This document shows positions 16,416 through 24,986 of a stretch of 64,000 nt of DNA, piece by piece (position 1 is the stretch's first letter; each line of letters begins with the position of its first letter). The position numbers were made by a program, and so were the translations under genes. Location: the NCBI GenBank assembly GCA_963812945.1, contig CAWEXD010000008.1, positions 2,728,001 through 2,792,000 of the forward strand, written 5' to 3'. The stretch comes from DASRDR01 sp963812945 [NCBI: uncultured Candidatus Rokubacteria bacterium]. GTDB lineage: Bacteria; Methylomirabilota; Methylomirabilia; Rokubacteriales. The notes below the pieces were generated by a model. It searched no databases. It was not told the origin of the DNA and saw only the letters and a list, made by a program, of their open reading frames with translations.

Positions 16416-17680
16416 GCGCGAACGGATCTGACCTGCTCGTCGTGGCCGACCGCCTCTGGGACGGGACCGGCGCGGCCACCCGGCGAGACATGGCGCTCGT
16501 GATCCGGGACGGGCGCGTGGAGCGCGTCGCGCCGGTGGCGGACTGCGCCGGCTGGCACGGGCCGCGCCTTCACGCCGCCGGCGCCACGGTCATGCCCGGG
16601 CTCATGGACCTCCACGTCCACCTCGTCAGCGTGGTCGACCCGGACGAGCCCAACGCCATCTGGGCCGAGGTCGGCGCCCGGACCCAGCTCCTCACGCTCC
16701 ACGCGGCGAAGAACGCGCGGCTCATGCTCGAGGCGGGCTTCACCACGGTGCGCGACCTCGCTGGCCCCATCAACCCGCTCAACCTCGAGGTGCTGGCGCT
16801 CCGGCGCGCCGTCCAGATCGGGCTCGTGCCGGGCTCCCGCATCTTCGCCGCGGGCTGGGTCGGACAGACGGGCGGGCACTCGGACCTCCCCCTCCCGGAC
16901 GCCTGGCCGCGGGACGAGTCGGTCTACGCCGACGGGCCCTGGGCCGTGCGCCGGCTGGTCCGGGCCGAGATCCGGCTGGGCGTCGACCTCTTCAAGACGT
17001 CGGCCTCGGGCGGCGCCGCCGGCCACAAGGAAGAGCTGTGGTGGCGCAACTACACGGCCGAGGAGCTCGCCGCCCTCGTCGACGAGGCGCACGCCGTCGG
17101 CAAGCGGGTGGCGGTCCACAGCCACACGGCGGAGGCCACCAAGCGGGCGCTCCGAGCGGGCGTCGACACCATCGAGCACGGCACCGAGCTCGACGAGGAA
17201 TGCCTCGCCCTGTTCCTCGAGACGGGCGCGTTCCTGGTCCCCACCATCTCGATCCGCTCCGAGCGGGCCCGCGCGGGGCGCGCCGCCGGCCGCGCGCCCG
17301 CCGACGTCGTCCGCAAGTACCAGCACGTCGCCGCGGTGGGCGACCAGTGGTTCCGCCGGGCGTGCGAGACCGGGGTGCGGATGGCGCTCGGCACGGATAC
17401 CTACCGGTCGCTCCGCGACCACTGGGGGCAGAACGCCTACGAGCTCGAGCTGATGGTGGACCGCGGCCTCTCGCCGGAGAAGGCGCTCCTCACCGCGACC
17501 CGGAACGCCGCCGAGGCGCTGGGCGTGGCGGACCGCCTAGGCACCCTCGAGGCGGGCAAGGTCGCGGACCTGCTCCTCGTCGCGGGCGAGCCGGACCGGG
17601 ACGTGCGCGTCCTGCAGGACCCGGCGCGTCTCCTCGTCGTGATGCAGGAGGGACGCATCGTCGTCGACCGGCGGACTTAG
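16412..17680 (+). CDS. amidohydrolase family protein
   Basis: Metal-dependent hydrolase of the amidohydrolase superfamily (422 residues), close to the Xaa-Pro dipeptidase/imidazolonepropionase-like group. The first metal pair is His68-x-His70 in MPGLMDLHVHL. FKTSASGG probably carries the bridging lysine; VAVHSHT and DTIEHGTELDEE supply further ligands, and LGTDTYRSLRDHW holds the catalytic Asp. I chose GTG 16412, four bases inside the old binding-protein stop. The longer frame from 16298 begins with residues that belong to that remnant read out of frame. It may cleave a cyclic amide or blocked peptide; the substrate is unknown. Confidence 0.88.
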   Translation: MSANGSDLLVVADRLWDGTGAATRRDMALVIRDGRVERVAPVADCAGWHGPRLHAAGATVMPGLMDLHVHLVSVVDPDEPNAIWAEVGARTQLLTLHAAKNARLMLEAGFTTVRDLAGPINPLNLEVLALRRAVQIGLVPGSRIFAAGWVGQTGGHSDLPLPDAWPRDESVYADGPWAVRRLVRAEIRLGVDLFKTSASGGAAGHKEELWWRNYTAEELAALVDEAHAVGKRVAVHSHTAEATKRALRAGVDTIEHGTELDEECLALFLETGAFLVPTISIRSERARAGRAAGRAPADVVRKYQHVAAVGDQWFRRACETGVRMALGTDTYRSLRDHWGQNAYELELMVDRGLSPEKALLTATRNAAEALGVADRLGTLEAGKVADLLLVAGEPDRDVRVLQDPARLLVVMQEGRIVVDRRT

Positions 17681-17785
17681 CCGAGCGCGAAGGCTGCCCG
17701 AGGCGGCCCGAAGCTGCCCCCGGGTGGATCGACTGGATGGGCTGGCCAGGCTGGCCGGGGTGGCCAAGCTGGGAAGGAGCGCGAG

Positions 17786-18235
17786 ATGCCGATCAAGCGC
17801 GTGGGTCACGTCGTCATCAAGGTGCGGGATCTGGCCCGGGCGAAGCGGTTCTACTGCGGCTTCCTCGGCATGCAGGTGGGCAACGAGTCGCCGCGCGGCA
17901 TGTTCCTGCGCTTCGGTGACTACCACCACGACATCGCCGTGTTCAAGACGGGCGACGACGCGGACCTGCCCAAGGACAACCAGGTCGGTCTGGTCCACAT
18001 CGCTCTCTTGACGGACGGCGTCCGGACGGTGCGGCAGTACTACGACCGGGCGAAGGCGGAGGGCGTCGAGATCGCGGGCTGGACCAACCACGCCATCACC
18101 AACAGCCTCTACGTGAAGGACCCCGAGGGCAACACGATCGAGATCTACGCCGACGTGCCGTCCGAGGAATACGACTGGCGCGAGCAGGGCATGGGTTTCA
18201 TCAACCGCCCCTTCGACATCGAGGCGCCGGCCTAA
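17786..18235 (+). CDS. VOC family protein (glyoxalase / extradiol dioxygenase fold)
   Basis: 149-residue single-domain VOC protein. GHVVIKVRDLARAKRFYCGF opens the first beta-alpha-beta-beta-beta module. The likely metal ligands are His8, His71 (VHIALL) and Glu119 (NTIEIYADV). The ending EYDWREQGMGFINRPFDIEA resembles small extradiol-dioxygenase-like members. ATG 17786 follows AAGGAG with normal spacing. The 105 bp before it contain a run of TGGCCAGGC-like repeats but no gene. It converges on the dienelactone hydrolase, and together they would suit ring cleavage followed by lactone hydrolysis, but this is only inference. Confidence 0.88.
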   Translation: MPIKRVGHVVIKVRDLARAKRFYCGFLGMQVGNESPRGMFLRFGDYHHDIAVFKTGDDADLPKDNQVGLVHIALLTDGVRTVRQYYDRAKAEGVEIAGWTNHAITNSLYVKDPEGNTIEIYADVPSEEYDWREQGMGFINRPFDIEAPA

Positions 18236-18261
18236 CCTCCCTCGGCCAGGCTCGAGGGAGG
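18236..18261. terminator. candidate bidirectional terminator hairpin
   Basis: CCTCCCTCG at 18236-18244 and CGAGGGAGG at 18253-18261 form a perfect 9-bp stem with an 8-base loop. It starts right after the VOC stop codon and lies between convergent genes. There is no T-tract on either side, so it may be an attenuating or RNA-stabilising hairpin rather than a classical intrinsic terminator. Confidence 0.55.
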
Positions 18262-18283
18262 GCGGAGCGCTCGGTCGCCCGAT

Positions 18284-18958
18284 TCAGCCGACGTGCTGCC
18301 GGAGGAAGGCGATCGTCCGCTCGCGGGCGACCCGGTGGCTCGGCTCGTGGAAGCTCGCCCGCTCGTCGCAGCTGAAGCCATGACCGGCCGCCGGGTAGAC
18401 ATGGAGCGACAGGGTCGGCTGCGCCTTCCGGATCCGCTCCCAGTGATCGGCCGGGATGCCGGCGTCGGTCTCCCCGAAGTGCAGCATCACGGGACACCGC
18501 GAGCGCTCGGTCGCGGTGTCCGCGATGCCGCCCCCGTAGTAGCCGACCGCGGCCGCCACGCCGTCGATCCGCGTGGCCGACAGCCAGGCCATCGTCCCGC
18601 CCATGCAGTAGCCGACCACGCCGACCCGGAGGCCGGACTTCCGCAGCTCGGCGACGGCCGCCCGCACGTCCATCACCATGACGTCCCATCCCAGCTTCTG
18701 GCGCACGGCCCGGCCGGCGTCGACGTCGGCCGGCTCGTAGCCGGTCTCGTACCCGGGCTCCACGCGGTCGAACAGCGCGGGCGCCAGCGCGAGGTAGCCG
18801 TCGGCCGCGAACCCGTCGGTGACGTTCCGGATGTGGTGATTGACCCCGAAGATCTCCTGAATCACCACCAGAGCGCCACCTGGCGCCCCCGTCGGTCGGG
18901 CCTGGTACGCGGCGAACCGATGACCGTCCTCGGCGCTCAGCGTCAGTCTCTCGCCCAT
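18284..18958 (-). CDS. dienelactone hydrolase family protein
   Basis: 224-residue alpha/beta hydrolase with the cysteine nucleophile of the dienelactone hydrolase family: GYCMGG (Cys118), Glu35 in VIQEIFGVN, Asp165 in FGETDAGIP and His193 in AAGHGFSCDERASFHEP. All expected catalytic residues are present. The family hydrolyses dienelactones in chlorocatechol degradation, but many members act on other lactones or esters. Transcribed towards the VOC gene and divergently from the deacylase gene at 19157. Confidence 0.92.
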   Translation of the reverse strand: MGERLTLSAEDGHRFAAYQARPTGAPGGALVVIQEIFGVNHHIRNVTDGFAADGYLALAPALFDRVEPGYETGYEPADVDAGRAVRQKLGWDVMVMDVRAAVAELRKSGLRVGVVGYCMGGTMAWLSATRIDGVAAAVGYYGGGIADTATERSRCPVMLHFGETDAGIPADHWERIRKAQPTLSLHVYPAAGHGFSCDERASFHEPSHRVARERTIAFLRQHVG

Positions 18959-19112
18959 GGATGCCTCCTCGTCCGCGTGGAGCGGCTACAATCGTGTCGG
19001 TGCGCTCCCAGCATAGCAGGACGTCATCCGACGGTCACATGCACGAGCGATCGCGCTTCGGAGACGACGTGGATGCCCGCTTGACGCAGTCTTCAACGCC
19101 GTGTCAGCGTCT

Positions 19113-19127
19113 TACCAGCGTCTGGTA
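19113..19127. promoter_or_regulatory. inverted repeat in the divergent upstream region of the deacylase gene
   Basis: TACCAG-CGT-CTGGTA is a perfect 6-bp inverted repeat with a 3-base spacer. It lies 30 bases before the GTG start at 19157, downstream of TTGACG (19081-19086). The placement suits a dimeric regulator controlling the plus-strand genes. The regulator is not identifiable. Confidence 0.4.
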
Positions 19128-19156
19128 GTAACGTCGAGCGCCGCAGAGGAGCCGCT

Positions 19157-20185
19157 GTGACACAGGACGCCGTGCGGATCCGGGACCTGGTCGTGGAGCG
19201 CGGTGCCAGGGGCCGCGGCTTCATCGAGGTGGGCGAGACGGGGGCGGGCGCCGTCCAGATGCCGGTCGTCGTCGTCCACGGCGTCCGACCGGGCCCGACG
19301 CTCTGCCTGACGGGCGGTGTCCACGCCACCGAGTACCCCGGCCAGACCGCGGTCCGCGAGCTCACGCGGCAGCTCGACCCGGCGACCCTGACCGGGACGG
19401 TGATCGGCGTGCCCGTCGTGAACCTCCCGATGTTCGCGGCGCGCTCCGGCTTCGTCTCGCCGATCGACGGCTTGAACCTGAACCGGGTCGCCCCCGGGCG
19501 GCCCGACGGCACCGTGACCGAGCTCATCGCCCACACGCTGTTCACCGAGATCCTGAGCCTAGCGACCCATCACATCGACTGCCACGGGGGCGACCTCGGC
19601 GAGGCGTTGTGGCCCTACGCCGCCTACCGCATGACAGGGAACCCAGAGCTCGACCGGATCGGCGAGGCCATGGCGCGCTGCTGGAGCCCGCGCATCGTCG
19701 CGCTCTTCCACGATGGCACGCCGATGATCCCCACCGGAACGGTGACGACCGAGGCGGCCAAGCGCGGCATCGCGTCCATCCTGGGCGAGTGCGGGAGCGA
19801 CAACGGGCTCGACCCCGCCGACGTGCGGACCCACCTCCACGGAATCACGAACGTGATGCGCTACCTCGGGATGCTCCCCGGCCCCCCGGTGGTACCGCCC
19901 CACCAGCTCGTCGGCGCGGGCCAGTTCGTGGTGCACGCGCGGCGAGGCGGGCTCGTGCGCCTGTCGGCCGAGGTCGGCCAGACGATCGCGGAAGGCGAGA
20001 CGCTGGGCGAGATCTGGGACGTGTTCGGGGACGTCGTGGAGACCCTCCGGGCGCCGGCCCGCGGGCTGGTGCGCCTCGTCTGGACCCGCAAGGTCGTGAA
20101 CTCGGGCGACCCCGTCCTGAAGTGCTGGGTCACGGAGCCCGCGCCGCCGTTCCCACCGACCGACCGGTTCGTGGCTCGCGCCTGA
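19157..20185 (+). CDS. succinylglutamate desuccinylase/aspartoacylase family deacylase
   Basis: 342-residue M14-like zinc hydrolase. Ligands are His56 and Glu59 in GGVHATEYPG and His143 in HHIDCHGG. Asn109-Arg110 in GLNLNR is the usual substrate-carboxylate contact. The C-terminal domain (VHARRGGLVRLSAEVGQTIA) is a small beta domain seen in the aspartoacylase-like group. It would remove an acyl group from an amino-acid-like substrate. GTG 19157 follows GCAGAGGAGC. An aminotransferase starts 10 bp downstream, so deacylation followed by transamination of a modified amino acid is plausible. Confidence 0.87.
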   Translation: MTQDAVRIRDLVVERGARGRGFIEVGETGAGAVQMPVVVVHGVRPGPTLCLTGGVHATEYPGQTAVRELTRQLDPATLTGTVIGVPVVNLPMFAARSGFVSPIDGLNLNRVAPGRPDGTVTELIAHTLFTEILSLATHHIDCHGGDLGEALWPYAAYRMTGNPELDRIGEAMARCWSPRIVALFHDGTPMIPTGTVTTEAAKRGIASILGECGSDNGLDPADVRTHLHGITNVMRYLGMLPGPPVVPPHQLVGAGQFVVHARRGGLVRLSAEVGQTIAEGETLGEIWDVFGDVVETLRAPARGLVRLVWTRKVVNSGDPVLKCWVTEPAPPFPPTDRFVARA

Positions 20186-20195
20186 GGAGATCGCG

Positions 20196-21359
20196 ATGCA
20201 GATGGCGTCCCGGAAGCTCGGCGAGTTCTTCAACATCGGGCGCGACCGGGGATGGGACGTCGCGCGGCAATCCTGGACGGTGCACTCCCTCGTCGACCCG
20301 GAGGGTCGCGTGCTCACGCTCGGGGACGTCCTCGACGGCATCCCGCTCGACCTCCGCCTCGAGAAGTCGGGCAGCCGCTACGGCTACCCGCCCCTCCGCC
20401 AGCGGATCGTGGAGTCTCAGCGGTACGAGGTGGGGCCAGAGCACGTCCTCGTCACATCCGGGACCCAGCACGCGAACTTCCTGGCCTTCGCGGCCACGCT
20501 CGAGGCCGGCGACGAGGCGATCGTGGAATCGCCGTCGTGGGAGCAGCCCCAGGTGCTCTGCGAAGCCTTCAAGGTCGCGCCCCGGATCCTCCGCCGCCGG
20601 GCCGAGCTCGGCTGGCGGTTCGACCTCGACGAGCTCCAAGCCCTCATGTCGCCCCGTGTGAAGCTGATCTACCTATGCCATCCGAGCAACCCCACCGGGG
20701 CGGTGCTCGACGAGGGCGAGTTGCGGGCGATCTGCGACATCGCGGATCGCACCGGCGCCTACGTGCTGTCGGATGAGATCTACCGGGGGCTCGAATGGGA
20801 CGGGATGCTCTCGCCGACAGTCGTCAACACGTACGACCGCGGCATCACGGCCAGCAGCGTGTCGAAGACGCTCGGAATGAGCGGGCTCCGGCTCGGATGG
20901 CTGGCAACCAGGGACCGGGGCCTGATCGAGCGTTGCGTCAATCTCAAGTACTACATCAGTCTCCACCAGCAGAGCCGGCTCGACGAGGTCGTGGCCATGG
21001 CCGCGCTCGAGCCGGCCAAGTACTGGGCGCTGGTGAAGGAGACGATGGTCGCCGCGCGCGCCAACTACGACGTGGTGGCCGAGTGGATGGGGCGGAACGA
21101 CGTCTTCCACTGGGTCCCGCCCCGGGGCGGCTTCCTGTCATTCCCGGGCTACCGGCTCGACGTTCCCTCGTGGGACCTGTGCGTCCGGCTGCTCGACCCG
21201 CCGTACCGGACCTACCTGATCCCGGGGAGCTGCTACGGTGACGAGCACCACGTCCGGCTCGGCCTCGGCCCCGGCACGCCCGTCGAGACGATCCGGGCGG
21301 GTCTCGTCGAGGTCGACCGCTTCGTCGCCGACTACCGGGCCGGTCGGGTGACCGTCTGA
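20196..21359 (+). CDS. pyridoxal-phosphate aminotransferase, class I/II
   Basis: 387-residue fold-type I aminotransferase. The PLP lysine is Lys224 in SSVSKTLGMSGLRLGW. Asn165 lies in CHPSNPTG, Asp193 and Tyr196 in LSDEIYRG, and the ring-stacking region is SGTQHANF near residue 90. The C-terminal arginine region is GDEHHVRLGLG. Standard length. ATG 20196 is preceded by GAGGAG. Amino donor and acceptor are unknown. The flavin-binding gene follows 26 bp downstream on the same strand. Confidence 0.93.
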   Translation: MQMASRKLGEFFNIGRDRGWDVARQSWTVHSLVDPEGRVLTLGDVLDGIPLDLRLEKSGSRYGYPPLRQRIVESQRYEVGPEHVLVTSGTQHANFLAFAATLEAGDEAIVESPSWEQPQVLCEAFKVAPRILRRRAELGWRFDLDELQALMSPRVKLIYLCHPSNPTGAVLDEGELRAICDIADRTGAYVLSDEIYRGLEWDGMLSPTVVNTYDRGITASSVSKTLGMSGLRLGWLATRDRGLIERCVNLKYYISLHQQSRLDEVVAMAALEPAKYWALVKETMVAARANYDVVAEWMGRNDVFHWVPPRGGFLSFPGYRLDVPSWDLCVRLLDPPYRTYLIPGSCYGDEHHVRLGLGPGTPVETIRAGLVEVDRFVADYRAGRVTV

Positions 21360-21385
21360 CGGAGCCGGCCAGGTAAGGATCCAGG

Positions 21386-21901
21386 ATGCCCGCTCGGAGA
21401 CGCGCGCGAACAGGATCACGCCGGACGGCCCCGCCCAGGGCCAGCCGGCCGCACATGCCGGGCTACGGGGTGCCGCGGAGCCGGAAGGGGCTCTTGACCT
21501 GGGGCTGGGCCGAGCGCCGGCTGGCCGGGTCGCACAACTACTGGCTCGTCACGGTGCGCCCGAACGGCCGGCCTCACGCGATGCCGGTCTGGGGTGTCTG
21601 GGTCGACGGGTCGTTCCACTTCAGCTGCGGACGGCAGTCGCGCAAGGCGCGGAATCTGGCGCGGAACCCGCGGTGCGTTGTCTGCACCGATCGCGCTCAC
21701 GAGGCCGTGATCGTCGCGGGCGTGGCGCGGGAGGTCAAGGCCGCGTCGCAGCTGGCGCCGCTCGCGCGGCCGTACCACGCGAAGTACAAGCCGTGGACGC
21801 TCGATCCCCAGATGGGGCCCGTCTACCGGGTGCGTCCTCGGGTGGCCTTCGGGATGCACGAGAAGCGCTTCGCCACCGCCGCCACCCGCTGGCGGTTCTG
21901 A
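21386..21901 (+). CDS. pyridoxamine 5'-phosphate oxidase family protein
   Basis: 171 residues, with the split-barrel flavin-binding fold suggested by HNYWLVTVRPNGRPHAMPVW, GVWVDGSFHFSCGRQSRKAR and NLARNPRCVVCTD. These are the usual FMN/F420-binding strand and turn features. The first 23 residues are very basic and may not be translated; ATG 21455 (MPGYGVPRSRKG) is an alternative start. Members include pyridoxine oxidases, F420-dependent reductases and haem oxygenase-like proteins, so the substrate is open. Confidence 0.82.
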   Translation: MPARRRARTGSRRTAPPRASRPHMPGYGVPRSRKGLLTWGWAERRLAGSHNYWLVTVRPNGRPHAMPVWGVWVDGSFHFSCGRQSRKARNLARNPRCVVCTDRAHEAVIVAGVAREVKAASQLAPLARPYHAKYKPWTLDPQMGPVYRVRPRVAFGMHEKRFATAATRWRF

Positions 21902-21988
21902 CCGTCGAGGGGCGCCGTCGCCAACGCCCCCGATCCCTGCGACAATCTCGGGAGGAGTGAGTGATCCCGTGCCGTCCGGGGGGAACCG

Positions 21989-23092
21989 ATGGCGAGTAGC
22001 TCCGTAGCGATCAGGCCCGAGCCTCGGACCAGGGTACCGGTCGACCAGGACGCCACCGCCCGGGGCGGCGTCGGATTCGACTGGCTGATGGCCACGCTGG
22101 GCGCCTGGCTCCTCGGCGGCCTCTACCTCGACGGATGGGCGCACATCCACTTTCCCGGGCTGGAAACGTTCTTCACGCCGTGGCACGCGGTGCTCTATTC
22201 GGGCTACCTCGCCGGGGCACTGGCGCTGGTGCTGACCTTCTACCGGAACCGGCGCCGGGGCGTCCCGCGGTCGCGCGCCTTGCCGGTCGGCTATCGCCTG
22301 TCCCTCGTCGGCGCGTTCGTCTTCTTCTTCGCGGGCGTGGCCGACATGGGGTGGCACGTCGTTTTCGGGATCGAGGACGGCGTCGAGGGGCTCATCAGCC
22401 CGAGCCACCTGGCCCTCGCGCTCGGCGGCGGACTCATGGTGACAGGTCCGCTCAGGGCCGGACTCCACGGTCCGGCGCTCGTCACGCGGCGCTGGATCGC
22501 AGAGATGCCCATGGTCGTGTCCTTGACCCTCCTCGTGTCGTTGATCACCTTCTTCACCGAGTACGTGAGCCCGTACGGGTCGACCTGGGTGGCGAAGACG
22601 CCCGGCGGGATGCTGTTCCTCTATCAGTCGGTCGGGCTCGCCGGCTTCCTGGTGCAGCCCGTGGTGCTGATGGGCCCGGTGCTCTATGTCCTACGGAGCC
22701 GGCCTCTGCCCCTCGGCAGCCTGACGTTCCTCTTGTCGGTGAACGTCGCGCTGATGGCCGTCATCCACGACAAGTTTCTCGACACGGGCCCGCTCCCGCT
22801 GATCGGGGCGGCGGTCCTGGCCGGACTGGTCGGGGACGCCCTGCTCCGGTGGCTCCGGCCGTCCCCCGACCGGATCCTCGCGTTTCGCACGGTGGCGTTC
22901 GCCGTCCCCGCGGTGCAGTACCTCTTCTACTTCGTCACGATCATGCTGTGGGCCCACGTGAGCTGGTCCGTGCACATGTGGACGGGCGCGATCGTGATCG
23001 CGGGGGGAGTGGGCTGGTTCGTGAGCTACCTCGTGGTGGCGCCCTGGTGGAGCGCCACGCCGCACCTCACGCACGCCGGCTCGGCGCGGTAG
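21989..23092 (+). CDS. multi-pass membrane protein of unknown function
   Basis: 367 residues with about nine hydrophobic segments. Notable features are two His-containing helices near the N-terminus (LDGWAHIHFPGLETFFTPWH and VADMGWHVVFGIEDGVEG) and SPSHLALALGGGLMVTGPL. Several histidines within or at the edge of membrane segments could bind a metal or haem. I do not recognise the family. It stands on its own between the flavin-binding gene and a SRPBCC gene, 88 bp and 61 bp away. Confidence 0.7.
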   Translation: MASSSVAIRPEPRTRVPVDQDATARGGVGFDWLMATLGAWLLGGLYLDGWAHIHFPGLETFFTPWHAVLYSGYLAGALALVLTFYRNRRRGVPRSRALPVGYRLSLVGAFVFFFAGVADMGWHVVFGIEDGVEGLISPSHLALALGGGLMVTGPLRAGLHGPALVTRRWIAEMPMVVSLTLLVSLITFFTEYVSPYGSTWVAKTPGGMLFLYQSVGLAGFLVQPVVLMGPVLYVLRSRPLPLGSLTFLLSVNVALMAVIHDKFLDTGPLPLIGAAVLAGLVGDALLRWLRPSPDRILAFRTVAFAVPAVQYLFYFVTIMLWAHVSWSVHMWTGAIVIAGGVGWFVSYLVVAPWWSATPHLTHAGSAR

Positions 23093-23152
23093 CGCTCCCG
23101 CGCCGGGCGACGCTCCGCCCAGAAGAGCGACAGAGGAGCGACGGAGGAGCCG

Positions 23153-23575
23153 ATGGCCAAGGTGAGCCTCTCGACCACGTTGCCCGTCCCGGCCCGCACC
23201 GTGTGGGATGCGATCGGCGGATTCAACAGCCTGGCCAAGTGGCATCCGGCCGTCGCCAAGAGCGAGGAATCGAAGGAGGGAACGGCCACGGTCCGCCGCC
23301 TGACGCTGCACGGCAGCGGCCAGATCGTGGAGCGGCTGGAGGGGAAAGACGACCGGACGCGAACGTACACCTACTCGATCCTGGCCGGCCCGTTGCCGGT
23401 GAAGGGCTACACCGCGCGGCTCCACGTCGAGGAGAACGAGGACGGGAAGAGCTGCAAGGTCGAGTGGTCGAGCACGTTCGAGCCGGCCGGTGCGTCCGAG
23501 CCCGAGGCGGTCAAGGTGATCCGCGCCATCTACGAGGCGGGCTTCGACAACCTCCGCCGGATGTTCGGGCAGTGA
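23153..23575 (+). CDS. SRPBCC family protein (polyketide cyclase/START-like)
   Basis: 140 residues with the helix-grip START/Bet v 1 fold pattern: VSLSTTLPVPARTVWDAIGG followed by FNSLAKWHPAVAKSEE, a central beta-sheet region, and a long C-terminal helix. These small proteins bind hydrophobic ligands or act as cyclases. ATG 23153 follows a GGAGGAG sequence. A TPR gene and a short conserved-looking gene follow at 37 bp and 5 bp, so the three may be one transcript. Confidence 0.85.
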   Translation: MAKVSLSTTLPVPARTVWDAIGGFNSLAKWHPAVAKSEESKEGTATVRRLTLHGSGQIVERLEGKDDRTRTYTYSILAGPLPVKGYTARLHVEENEDGKSCKVEWSSTFEPAGASEPEAVKVIRAIYEAGFDNLRRMFGQ

Positions 23576-23612
23576 GCCCCAATCAGCCCCGGGTAAGAGG
23601 GACGGCCCCGAC

Positions 23613-23942
23613 ATGACCGAGCGCGATCGCATCGCCGAGTTCAAGGAAGTCCTGGATCTCGATCCGGACGATCCGGTGGTGCGGTTCGGCCTCGCCGGGG
23701 CGTACCTAGAGGCAGGGCGCGCGGAGGAGGCCGCCTTCGAGTACCGGGAGGCGATCCGTCTGAAGCCCGACTACTCGGCGGCGTACCGGGGGCTCGGACG
23801 GTCCCTCGAGCGGGCCGGACGCCTCGACGAGGCGAAGGCGGCGTACACGAAGGGGCGCGACGTCGCCGCCCAGACTGGCGACCTCCAGACCGGGAAGGAG
23901 ATGGAGGTGTTCCTGCGCCGACTCGAGACGCGGGCCCCCTGA
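23613..23942 (+). CDS. tetratricopeptide repeat protein
   Basis: 109 residues with two clear TPR units (VVRFGLAGAYLEAGRAEEAA and SAAYRGLGRSLERAGRLDEA) followed by a capping helix. No signal peptide or membrane segment, so it is a cytoplasmic protein-protein interaction module. Partner unknown; the next gene begins 5 bp after its stop. Confidence 0.8.
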   Translation: MTERDRIAEFKEVLDLDPDDPVVRFGLAGAYLEAGRAEEAAFEYREAIRLKPDYSAAYRGLGRSLERAGRLDEAKAAYTKGRDVAAQTGDLQTGKEMEVFLRRLETRAP

Positions 23943-23947
23943 CGCGC

Positions 23948-24154
23948 ATGCTCCATCCCGACCAGCGCGTCAAGGTCAACCTCTCGGGGATGGTGGTGCA
24001 GGGCGTCGCCTTCAGCCAGAACGTCCGGGAGGCGCTCGGCACGATCGTCCGTCAGACGTCCGCGGACCCTGCCGTCTACCTCGTGGAGCTGCTCTTCAGC
24101 TTCAAGGGGGTCAAGCGCGTGGAGGTTCCGGAGTCGCGCATCCTGCCCGCCTGA
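23948..24154 (+). CDS. small protein of unknown function
   Basis: 68 residues, starting MLHPDQRVKVNLSGMVVQGV and ending PESRILPA. Predicted as mostly beta with one helix, and no signal or membrane segment. I do not recognise it. It is supported as a gene by its tight spacing after the TPR gene (5 bp), a codon pattern like its neighbours and an uninterrupted frame. It ends 19 bp before the convergent end of the permease on the other strand. Confidence 0.55.
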   Translation: MLHPDQRVKVNLSGMVVQGVAFSQNVREALGTIVRQTSADPAVYLVELLFSFKGVKRVEVPESRILPA

Positions 24155-24173
24155 GACTTCGCGCGCAGGGGCC

Positions 24174-24986
24174 TCACAGCTTGCGGAGGCGCGGATCGAG
24201 GAGATCGCGCAGGCTGTCCCCCACCACGTTGAACGCGATCGTCAGGCTCAGAATGGCGAGGCCCGGGAACATCGCGATCCACCACTGGTCGAGGTAGTTG
24301 CGACCCGCCGCGATCATCGAGCCCCACTCCGCCACCTCGGGCGGCGGCCCCAGCCCGAGGAACGACAGCGACGCGAAGGTCAGGATCGCGTGGCCCACGT
24401 CCAGCGTGGCCAACACGACGATGGACGAGAGCACGTTGGGCGCGACGTACCGGCAGAGAACGCGCGTGTCCGACGCGCCCAGGGCGAAGGCAACCTGGAC
24501 GTACTCGCGGTGCCGCACGGCCAGCACGAGGCCGCGGATCAGCCGGGCGTACGTAGGCCACCAGGCGACCATGATGGCGATCACGGCGTTCCGGATCCCG
24601 GCCCCGAGCGCCGCGGTGATGACCAGGGCCAGGATCACGGTCGGGAACGCCAGCATGAGATCGGTCACCCGCATCAGGACCTCGTCGATCCGCCGACCGA
24701 CGAAGCCGGCGAGGCCGCCCACGACAGCCCCCAAGAGGGCGGCCAGGATCACCGCGGCCATCCCGACCGGGATGGAGATCCGCGCGCCGTGGAGAATCCG
24801 GCTCAGCACGTCTCGGCCGAGGGCGTCGGTGCCGAGCCAGTGCGCCGCCGTCGGTGGGGCGAGGCGACCGAGGATGTCCTGACTGAGCGGCTCGTACGGC
24901 GCGAGGAGCGGCGCGAACGCGGCCAGCCCGAGCCACAGCGTCACCACGACCAGCGCGGCCCGCGTGAGCGCGGACGCTTTTCTCAT
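24174..24986 (-). CDS. ABC transporter permease, DppC-like
   Basis: 270 residues. The DppC hallmark HWLGTDALGRDVLSRILHGA precedes the transmembrane core, and the EAA loop is REYVQVAFALGASDTRVLCR. The C-terminal GDSLRDLLDPRLRKL is typical. ATG 24986 overlaps the upstream permease stop by four bases (ATGA). It forms the second half of a dipeptide-type importer channel encoded on the minus strand, again without ATPase genes. The Gly-Ala substitution pattern in the EAA loop (FALGAS) is within the family range. Confidence 0.93.
   Translation of the reverse strand: MRKASALTRAALVVVTLWLGLAAFAPLLAPYEPLSQDILGRLAPPTAAHWLGTDALGRDVLSRILHGARISIPVGMAAVILAALLGAVVGGLAGFVGRRIDEVLMRVTDLMLAFPTVILALVITAALGAGIRNAVIAIMVAWWPTYARLIRGLVLAVRHREYVQVAFALGASDTRVLCRYVAPNVLSSIVVLATLDVGHAILTFASLSFLGLGPPPEVAEWGSMIAAGRNYLDQWWIAMFPGLAILSLTIAFNVVGDSLRDLLDPRLRKL

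Noticed and set aside
17700-17785. Short TGGCC-containing repeats before the VOC gene as a regulatory repeat or minisatellite
   Set aside because: Only three imperfect units and no symmetry or conservation evidence; kept as a note in the gene entry.
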